A stretch of DNA of 64,000 bases. Origin: Cyclobacterium roseum. GTDB lineage: Bacteria; Bacteroidota; Bacteroidia; Cytophagales; Cyclobacteriaceae. The stretch lies in the NCBI RefSeq assembly GCF_010119225.1, contig NZ_WNKF01000011.1, positions 124,001 to 188,000 on the forward strand, read 5' to 3'. The notes beneath the pieces are model-generated. The model worked only from the letters and a program-made list of their open reading frames with translations. It was not told where the DNA came from and did not search any database. The position numbers and the translations under genes were made by a program. The stretch's first letter is position 1. Every line of letters starts with the position of its first letter. Shown here one piece after another: positions 36,143-43,215 of the stretch.

Positions 36143-37572
36143 ATGCTCCAGTTTTCCGGAGAAACCAGCGGTACCGGATAATCATTCTCCAACTTTACGC
36201 CCCTCTTTTTCAAGGTTTTCGAAGAGAGTTGAAAGGGAATGTGCCGGTCAAAACCGGTTAATTTTGCCAGTTCCGGAATCCATCGGGCAATGTACTCCCC
36301 TTGGGGATCGTATTTTTTAGCTTGTAGCAGGATATTGAAATACCGGTCCGAGCGGGGATCATTGCCCACTCCGGCAATATACATCCAGTTGCCCCAATTG
36401 CTGCAGGGGTCGTAGTCGATAAGCTGTTGCTCAAAATAGGCAGCGCCCCACCTCCAGTCGATTTCCAGATCGTTTACCAGGAAACTGGCGACCAGCTGAC
36501 GGCCCCGGTTGGACATAAAACCGGTTTGATTGAGTTCTCTCATATTGGCATCGATAAAGGGAATTCCTGTTTTTCCCGCTGACCATTTTGAAAAAACCTC
36601 GCGATCTTCCTTCCTGTACCCTGACTTGTCTTGAATACCGGCAAGCTGAAAGATGCGATTCCCATGTTTTTTCGCCATCAGGCGAAAGAAATCCCGCCAG
36701 ATCAACTCAAAAATCAACCAGTAAGTAGATTGATTTTTGGTTTTTTCCGATTCGAAGCGACGGATCTCCCAATAAATTTGCCGGGGAGAGAGTGCTCCCA
36801 GAGCCAACCAGGGGGAGAATTTGCTGGAATAGTCGGCTCCCAGCAGCCCGTTTCTGGTATTTTTGTAATCGGCAAGGGCCGCCGTTTTCCAGAAGTAATG
36901 ATTCAACCTTTTCCAGGCCGCTGAAGAACCTCCTTTGAAAGGCATGTCGCCTGCCGGTTCCTGTGCAGCTTGGTCGTAGCCCAACTCCTGCAAATCCGGT
37001 AATTTATTACTGATCGTTTCTGGCACGATAGCGAAGCGAACCGGCTCGGTCATGGTTTCCAGCGGCCTTACTGATGCCATTTTTTCGCACTCTTTGCGAA
37101 AGCGGGTAAACACTTCCGGGAGTTGGTTCACCGGGAAGGGCAGGTCGTCGATATGAAAAAGGGTAGCTTGCCAATAGCTTTCGGTTGCTATTCCATGCTG
37201 CCAGGCTTCTTTTTCCAGGGCTTCTTCCACTTGGATTTCTTCTCCGGTAACTTCCTGAGAAAAACAGATTACTCCGGCACCGATTTCTCTGGCTAGGGCA
37301 GGTATTTCCTTTTCGGGATGGCCCCGGAGGAACAGGAGTTTCCCTCCTTTTGCAGCGATTTGTTCCTGCAAGTCCCGGAGGGTTTCCAATAGGAACCTGG
37401 CCCGGTGAACACCGGTTTTCTGCAATCCGAAATCGCCCGGCCCAAATTGGCGGGGATCCAGGCAATAAACGGGTAGGATGGTTTTGGCAAGTTCGGTTGC
37501 TTTCTTAATAGTGAGGTTGTCTTCCCACCTAAGGTCATTTCTCAGCCAGACAAGTGCTTTTTCGTATCGCAT
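36139..37572 (-). CDS. DASH-type cryptochrome / deoxyribodipyrimidine photolyase family
   Basis: A 477-residue FAD protein. The N-terminal photolyase domain (about 5-135) starts EKALVWLRNDLRWEDN and has the cry-DASH-like VYCLDPRQFG. The FAD-binding domain follows: YSSKFSPWLALGALSPRQIYWEI, RDFFRLMAKKHG, TGFMSNRGRQLVASFLVNDLEIDWRWGAAYFEQQLIDYDPCSNWGN with variants typical of DASH proteins, and NPRSDRYFNILLQAKKYDP-like wording near the end. DASH proteins repair cyclobutane dimers in single-stranded DNA and may sense blue light. I chose ATG 37572; an upstream TTG at 37596 is possible. It may help deal with light stress, as the carotenoid operon does, but no link is visible. Confidence 0.9.
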   Translation of the reverse strand: MRYEKALVWLRNDLRWEDNLTIKKATELAKTILPVYCLDPRQFGPGDFGLQKTGVHRARFLLETLRDLQEQIAAKGGKLLFLRGHPEKEIPALAREIGAGVICFSQEVTGEEIQVEEALEKEAWQHGIATESYWQATLFHIDDLPFPVNQLPEVFTRFRKECEKMASVRPLETMTEPVRFAIVPETISNKLPDLQELGYDQAAQEPAGDMPFKGGSSAAWKRLNHYFWKTAALADYKNTRNGLLGADYSSKFSPWLALGALSPRQIYWEIRRFESEKTKNQSTYWLIFELIWRDFFRLMAKKHGNRIFQLAGIQDKSGYRKEDREVFSKWSAGKTGIPFIDANMRELNQTGFMSNRGRQLVASFLVNDLEIDWRWGAAYFEQQLIDYDPCSNWGNWMYIAGVGNDPRSDRYFNILLQAKKYDPQGEYIARWIPELAKLTGFDRHIPFQLSSKTLKKRGVKLENDYPVPLVSPENWSI

Positions 37573-37734
37573 ACGGTAATCAAACTCCCTGTTCAACCAA
37601 AGTGTTTTTTAGAAAAAGGTGGTTTTGGCTAAAACCAGGAATTTGAAATTCAATTAATAGGGAATGGGCGATTTCCTATTGAGGAAAGATTCGAAATCGA
37701 TTATTGATCAAAAATAGAAATCAGGATTCCTTTC

Positions 37735-37860
37735 AATCAATAGCCTACAGCTTTAGCTGTGGGTAAGGGGGGTAATCTTATGCATCCTTGGCTTTAGCCA
37801 AAATTTTATCCATGAAGCTCTTGATTACAATTTTTACGGCTATTGCCTAAAGCCACCTTC
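37735..37860. repeat. REP-like hairpin cluster built on the CTTTAG core
   Basis: The 341-base gap holds no gene but a set of hairpins with a shared core: ACAGCTTTAGCTGT (37747-37760), TTGGCTTTAGCCAA (37788-37801) and a looser GGCTATTGCCTAAAGCC (37838-37854). The first lies in a longer unit, TAGCCTACAGCTTTAGCTG followed by a G-run. This resembles the palindromic units mobilised by REP-associated tyrosine transposases; no transposase is in the window. Confidence 0.6.
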
Positions 37861-37913
37861 CCTTTTTTTAGATGTTAGCCATTGATTTTTCGGCCAATTT
37901 GTCTATTTAAAAC

Positions 37914-40340
37914 TTAATCCTCTCCCAAAATAGTCGGCTTGCTTTGGGCTTTGGATTGCTTGATACGGTAGTTTAGGGTCAGGTTGATTTGCCTTCTTCT
38001 GGGCAGAATATTTCCTTCGGTCAAAAATCCCGGACCCTCGAAAATATACCGGTTTCGGCGGGAATTAAACACATCCATTACATTCAGAATGAGCGTCCCC
38101 CGGCCTTTCATAATGTCCTTACTAGCGGAAAGGTCCAGGTAGGCAATGGCCTTTTGCACCCCCTGGGCCACCCTTCTGCGACCCTCATAATTTCCTCGGA
38201 ACTGCAGGTCCAGCCCATTGGCTAAGGTAAAGCGGGAAGTGAGCCGGGTAAACCAGGAATAGGTGTTGGCCGTGTAGGTGTCCAGTATATTGCTGCCATC
38301 GATTTTGGCATAGAAAAAGTTGAAATTGGCATCCAGCTTCCACCATTCCACGGGGTAGTAATCCGTGGTGAACTCAAAGCCCATGGACTGCTCGCCCACT
38401 ATGTTATAGGGCAAAGTGGTGGCATTTCCCTCTTCATCCACGCTACGGATGCGCTCAATTTTGTCCTCGGTATCCCGGTAGTACAGGGTGGAGAAAATAG
38501 AGCCCTTGTCCATGTATTTGATATGGCCGAGTTCGAATGCGTCCGTGTATTCCGGATTCAGGTCCGGGTTGCCGCTAAAGAAATTCCTTGCATCCGAAAA
38601 GGTCATAAAGGGACTGAGATCGTTGTAAACGGGCCGGCGGATCCTGCGGCTGTAACTGATCTGTAAGGCATCATCCGGACTGATGTTATAGGTCAGGTGG
38701 GCAGAGGGGAAAAGGTTGGCATAATCTCGGGGATTGACCTCATTGGATTTTACCAGGGTGGTGCTCACATCGGTGTATTCTGCTCGTAAACCTCCCTGAT
38801 AAGAAAATTTATTGCTCTTATTGCCCAGGATGGCGTAGGCGGCATGGATGTTTTCGTCATAAAGGAAAACATCGTCCAGACCGGGCAGCGCCACCATGTC
38901 TCCCGACTCGGTCCGTTCGCTGACGATAAAATCATTTTCCATGTTTCGGATACTGCTGCGTATTCCGGTTTCAAAGTTTCCTTCGCTACCGATGGGCTTG
39001 GTATAGTCCAGTTGGAGCAGCCATTGCCTGTCGAATTCGTCGTTAATAGAGGTTTGATACAGGGAACCACCTGGAATGGCCGTTCCATTTGGAGAATAGG
39101 CATCCTGCGTGTACACCTGATCGGAATTTTCCCAATAATCCAGGTAAGTAATGGCCGTACTGAGTACATGACCCTTCTGGTCAAAGCTTCGTTTATAGGT
39201 CAGGTTAAACTCGGAATTGGGTTCTTTCTCATCTTCATCCTGAGTCCGTAGCGTGTATCTGCCGAGCGGAGCCCCTTCTGCTGCGTAATCGTCGTATCGT
39301 ATATTGGTGAGGCGTCGGGCATCGCTTCTTCTCCACAGGTAGGAACCGGTAAGGATGCTGTTTTCGTTGAAAAAATAATCCAGGCCTGCCCGGATATTGT
39401 TGTTCAGCCCATTCACCGTACCCGTAGTGGTCTGGTAGGAGTAAAAGCTGGTATCGGCATTGCTGATTTCCTGGCGGATGGTTCCCTCCCTTGGCACCCG
39501 GCGATAAGCCACCCCATAGTTGACAAACCAATTGATTTTTTTGTGTCGGTAGTTCAGGTTAGCGGCCAGTCCAAAATTGGTTGGATTTCCCGCAATTCCC
39601 TCAAAGGAGGCATTAAAGCCCTGGTTGTTTTCCTTTTTAAGGATAATGTTGATGACACCGGCCATGCCTTCTGCCTCGTAGCGCGCAGAAGGGTTGGTAA
39701 TGACCTCTACGGTTTCGATCATGCTGGCGGGGAGTTGTTGCAGGCCGCTGCTGCCCTTGAAGCTGACCAGACCGGAAGGTTTTCCATCTACCAGAATGCG
39801 TACATTGCTGGATCCCCGGAGGCTTACCCCACCTTCGGGATCTACGTTGATGGAAGGAAGGTTCATCAGAATGTCGGAGGCGGTTCCCCCTGCATTGGCC
39901 AGGTCCTTGCCTACGTTGAAGATTCGTTTGTCCAGGGAGAGCTCCATCAGGGTTTTTTCTCCCTGCACCACCACTTCTTCCAGGTTTTCGGTATCGGCTT
40001 TCAATTCGAAGGTACCCAAATTTACCCTGCGGTTATCCCGGTTGATATCCAGGTCGTTGATTTCCATGGGCAGGTACCCCATAAATTCCACGAGTACAGC
40101 ATACTCCCCCTGTGGCAGATCCAGGTCAAAGGTGCCGTCCTCTGCCGTGATGCCCCCATTTACCAGTGTTTTTTCGGTACTTTCCGTATCAAACACGCTA
40201 ATGGTGGCAAAACCCAGTGGGGCTTTGCCTTCGCTATCGATGACTTTTCCCCGTATACCTCCGAAATTATCGGACTGGGCAATTAGGGAGCTGCTGATTA
40301 GAAAAAATAAGATTATTCCGGGCAGGTAGATTTTTTTCAT
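37914..40340 (-). CDS. TonB-dependent-receptor-like outer-membrane protein
   Basis: An 808-residue outer-membrane protein. The signal peptide ends near residue 22 (SSSLIAQ). A carboxypeptidase-regulatory-like domain (about 26-115, GIRGKVIDSEGKAPLGFATI) comes next, then a plug (DILMNLPSINVDPEGGVSLRGSSNVRILVDGKPSG) and a barrel of the OMP_b-brl_3 type. I chose ATG 40340, which begins right at the signal peptide; a frame 15 codons longer has no support. No SusD-like partner is near. It is divergent from the dehydrogenase operon, with a palindrome between them. Ligand unknown. Confidence 0.88.
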   Translation of the reverse strand: MKKIYLPGIILFFLISSSLIAQSDNFGGIRGKVIDSEGKAPLGFATISVFDTESTEKTLVNGGITAEDGTFDLDLPQGEYAVLVEFMGYLPMEINDLDINRDNRRVNLGTFELKADTENLEEVVVQGEKTLMELSLDKRIFNVGKDLANAGGTASDILMNLPSINVDPEGGVSLRGSSNVRILVDGKPSGLVSFKGSSGLQQLPASMIETVEVITNPSARYEAEGMAGVINIILKKENNQGFNASFEGIAGNPTNFGLAANLNYRHKKINWFVNYGVAYRRVPREGTIRQEISNADTSFYSYQTTTGTVNGLNNNIRAGLDYFFNENSILTGSYLWRRSDARRLTNIRYDDYAAEGAPLGRYTLRTQDEDEKEPNSEFNLTYKRSFDQKGHVLSTAITYLDYWENSDQVYTQDAYSPNGTAIPGGSLYQTSINDEFDRQWLLQLDYTKPIGSEGNFETGIRSSIRNMENDFIVSERTESGDMVALPGLDDVFLYDENIHAAYAILGNKSNKFSYQGGLRAEYTDVSTTLVKSNEVNPRDYANLFPSAHLTYNISPDDALQISYSRRIRRPVYNDLSPFMTFSDARNFFSGNPDLNPEYTDAFELGHIKYMDKGSIFSTLYYRDTEDKIERIRSVDEEGNATTLPYNIVGEQSMGFEFTTDYYPVEWWKLDANFNFFYAKIDGSNILDTYTANTYSWFTRLTSRFTLANGLDLQFRGNYEGRRRVAQGVQKAIAYLDLSASKDIMKGRGTLILNVMDVFNSRRNRYIFEGPGFLTEGNILPRRRQINLTLNYRIKQSKAQSKPTILGED

Positions 40341-40451
40341 AGTTATGAATTCTTTTTCTGGGTATCCGCAAAGATAGAAATACAATGTGTAGGAAAGTTG
40401 AATTTTTACAGGAAAGCCGAAAGAAGTATACCAAAGGAGTTTATTTTTTGC

Positions 40452-40484
40452 AACTTTCCCATAGTTCTAAACTTTGGGAAAGTT
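40452..40484. promoter_or_regulatory. 33-bp imperfect palindrome in a divergent gap
   Basis: AACTTTCCCA (40452-40461) and TGGGAAAGTT (40475-40484) form the outer arms, AGTT and AACT the inner arms, with a CTA centre; one T:T mismatch splits the arms. A further copy of the half-site, GGAAAGTT, lies at 40392-40399. No T-run follows on either strand. The place between a minus-strand receptor gene and a plus-strand operon fits an operator for a dimeric regulator. Confidence 0.5.
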
Positions 40485-40630
40485 AACCTGAGGGTGATTT
40501 TAGTCCAACCCAGCCAAATAAGTATTACAAATTCGTAATCGTAAGGACCACCTCCAAATCCTGTTTTTTTATTTTGGTAGAATAAAGTAGATTAGTCGGG
40601 TCAATTGTTTTAGAATAAGCCTACGAATAT

Positions 40631-42346
40631 ATGAACTACCGATATTACCCTTCCCTTTTTCTGCCAGCCATCGCTTTGGCCTGGTCTTGTTCTTCCGGGG
40701 AACCCAAATTGGAGGAGCAGATTCCCATGGACGAGGCGGCATTGGAAAGCGGCGAAAATTTATTTGATACCCACTGCAGCAGTTGCCATGGATTTGAGCA
40801 GGACGGAATTGGGCCCCATCTGGGAGGGATCACCCGGGAACAGCCCCTGGATTGGCTTCGCCGCTTTATCAAAAATCCCACAGAAGTAATCGAAAGCGGG
40901 GATGAGCGGGCCAAAGCTGTTTTTGAGCGTTACAATACCTACATGCCGGCCTTTGGCTACCTGGAAGAACAGGAAATCGATGCGATCATTGCCTACATGC
41001 ACCAGTTTCCGGCACCGGAGGAGGTAGAGGGCGCACGGGCCGATTCCATTTTGAATCCCATTCCCGAAGCCATTCCCCTCTCCGATCTGCTGGTCGAATT
41101 GGAATGGATCAGCACCATTCCTGCTTCCGCAGAAAATAAGCCCCGGACCCGCATTGCCAAAATGGACTACCATCCTGTAACGGGCGATTTGTACATCATG
41201 GACCTGCGGGGCAAAATGTATCGCATGGAGGGGGAAGAAACCGAAGTGTACCTGGACATGCAGCAGCAAATGCCCGATTTTATCAACGAACCCGGACTGG
41301 CTACTGGTTTTGGCAGCTTTGCCTTTCACCCGGACTTTGGTACTAATGGCCTGCTGTACACCTCTCATACCGAAAAACCGGGAACCGCTCCCGCAGATTT
41401 CACCTACGGAGACAGCATCAAGTCTACCTTGCAATGGGTGGTAACCGAATGGAAAACCGAGCACCCCCTGCAGGTGCCTTTGGAGGCAGAAAGCCGGGAG
41501 CTGTTCCGGATCGATATGGTTACCGGAATACATGGCATGCAAGAGTTGACTTTCAATCCCCTTGCCGAAAAAGGAGAACCGGATTACGGCCTGTTGTATA
41601 TCGGGATCGGAGACGGAGGCAGTGTGGGCGCCGGTCATCCCTGGGTTCCCCATGGAGCCGAGCAGGCCTGGGGCTCCATTTTCCGCATCGATCCCTCCGG
41701 AACCAACAGCACCAATGGCAACTACGGTATTCCCCCGGATAATCCCTTTGTGGATCAGCAGGAAAGGCTACCCGAAATTTATGTGCATGGCTTTCGCAAT
41801 GCCCACCGGATTACCTGGACGGCTGACGGAAAAATGCTGGCCACCAATATTGGGCAGGGTCAGATCGAATCCCTGTATATCGTGCAGCCTGGAGATGACT
41901 ATGGCTGGCCGGTCAGGGAAGGTCCTTTTGTGATCGAACCGGCAATGGATTTAAATCAGGTTTTTCCCCTGCCGGAAAATGATGCCGAACTGGGCTACAC
42001 CTATCCGGTAGCCATGTACGATCACGACGAAGGCAATGCCATTTCCGGAGGGTATGAATACCAGGGAACCGATATCCCCGAATTGCGGGGCAAGTATCTT
42101 TTTGGGGATATTGTTCATGGCCGACTTTTTTACGTGGAAACGGCCGATTTGGAGCGGGGAAAGCAGGCCCCGGTTTACGAATGGAAAGTTAGCTATGAAG
42201 GAATTTCCCGACCCCTTTCCGAAATGTCAGGCAGCAACCGGGTGGATTTGCGGTTGGCAAGGGACCAGGGTGGAGAAATGTACCTCTTCACCAAAGCCGA
42301 TGGCAAGGTATATCGGATGACAGGAACGTTACCTCCGGATCAATGA
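40631..42346 (+). CDS. Cytochrome c/PQQ-dependent sugar dehydrogenase lipoprotein
   Basis: A 571-residue lipoprotein with lipobox cysteine C20 (LAWSCSSG). A small cytochrome c domain follows (haem CSSCH at 49-53, axial Met in YMPAFGYL, about 35-135). The glucose/sorbosone dehydrogenase-type beta-propeller (about 150-565) shows HGMQELTFNP, FRIDPSGTNSTNGNYGIPPDNPF, HGFRNAHRITW and GDDYGWP. Such enzymes oxidise sugars or aldoses in the periplasm with PQQ and could pass electrons to the fused haem. The fusion puts electron acceptor and dehydrogenase in one chain. It overlaps the next gene by 4 bases (ATGA), so all three genes of this run are probably translated together. The sugar substrate is unknown. 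Confidence 0.88.
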   Translation: MNYRYYPSLFLPAIALAWSCSSGEPKLEEQIPMDEAALESGENLFDTHCSSCHGFEQDGIGPHLGGITREQPLDWLRRFIKNPTEVIESGDERAKAVFERYNTYMPAFGYLEEQEIDAIIAYMHQFPAPEEVEGARADSILNPIPEAIPLSDLLVELEWISTIPASAENKPRTRIAKMDYHPVTGDLYIMDLRGKMYRMEGEETEVYLDMQQQMPDFINEPGLATGFGSFAFHPDFGTNGLLYTSHTEKPGTAPADFTYGDSIKSTLQWVVTEWKTEHPLQVPLEAESRELFRIDMVTGIHGMQELTFNPLAEKGEPDYGLLYIGIGDGGSVGAGHPWVPHGAEQAWGSIFRIDPSGTNSTNGNYGIPPDNPFVDQQERLPEIYVHGFRNAHRITWTADGKMLATNIGQGQIESLYIVQPGDDYGWPVREGPFVIEPAMDLNQVFPLPENDAELGYTYPVAMYDHDEGNAISGGYEYQGTDIPELRGKYLFGDIVHGRLFYVETADLERGKQAPVYEWKVSYEGISRPLSEMSGSNRVDLRLARDQGGEMYLFTKADGKVYRMTGTLPPDQ

Positions 42347-43212
42347 AAAATTTCGACCGAAGAAAGGTACTCAAGAGCATGGCTTGTTTGGGAGTTATGA
42401 CAGTGGTCTATCCAGGCTATGGAAATATGGGTAGATACCTTCCCGCCCTTTCCATCGGTGCTTGCGACTGGTCCATAGGCAAAACCTCCGATCCGGAAGG
42501 CTTTGCCCTGGCCAGGGAAATCGGATTGGACGGCTTGCAGGTAAGCCTGGGTACCCCCCAAAACGACATGCACCTACGGAAGACAGCCGTTCAGCAGGTT
42601 TTTTTGGAGGCTTCCCGGGAGCATGGGGTGGGCATTGCCAGTTTGGCCATCGGCGAACTGAATCGGGTGCCCTACAAGTCGGCTCCGGAGACAGAGGCCT
42701 GGGTGCGTGACAGCATCGATGTGGCCAATGCCCTGGGCTGTACCAATGTCTTGCTGGCTTTTTTTGGTGAGGGCGATTTGCGGGACGATCCGGAAGGACA
42801 GGCAGAGGTGGTGCGCAGGCTGCGGAAAGTGGCCCCCAAAGCGGAAGCGATGGGCGTGAACCTGGCCATTGAATCCTGGCTTAGCGCCGAAGAACACCTA
42901 AAGCTTATTGAAGCCATCGGCTCTCCTAATGTGAAAGTCTATTACGATGTGGCCAACGCTACGGAAATGGGCTACGATATCTTCCGGGAAATGGAACTGC
43001 TGGGAACCGAGCACCTTTGTGAAATCCATTTTAAAGAAAACGGAAACCTGCTGGGGCAGGGGAAGGTAGATTTTGAACGGGTGAAAAGCACGCTGGAAAA
43101 GATCGGGTACGAAAATTGGATTATCATAGAAGGCGCGCTTCCCAATGGAGCGGAGATCTTGCCAGCCTACCAACAGAATTTAAAATTCGTACGACAACTT
43201 ATACGCAGTTAG
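42343..43212 (+). CDS. Sugar phosphate isomerase/epimerase-like protein with export signal
   Basis: A 289-residue xylose-isomerase-like TIM barrel protein. The N-terminus RRKVLKSMACLGVMTVVYPG looks like a twin-arginine signal, so it is probably exported folded, perhaps with its metal bound. Family metal-ligand acids can be placed in LAIESWL, KVYYDVANA, CEIHFKEN and IIIEGALP. It starts inside the stop of the dehydrogenase gene and is 3 bases from the next gene. Sitting between two haem-bearing dehydrogenases, it probably handles the same sugar, by isomerisation or epimerisation. That is inference. Confidence 0.83.
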   Translation: MKNFDRRKVLKSMACLGVMTVVYPGYGNMGRYLPALSIGACDWSIGKTSDPEGFALAREIGLDGLQVSLGTPQNDMHLRKTAVQQVFLEASREHGVGIASLAIGELNRVPYKSAPETEAWVRDSIDVANALGCTNVLLAFFGEGDLRDDPEGQAEVVRRLRKVAPKAEAMGVNLAIESWLSAEEHLKLIEAIGSPNVKVYYDVANATEMGYDIFREMELLGTEHLCEIHFKENGNLLGQGKVDFERVKSTLEKIGYENWIIIEGALPNGAEILPAYQQNLKFVRQLIRS

Positions 43213-43215
43213 CCC

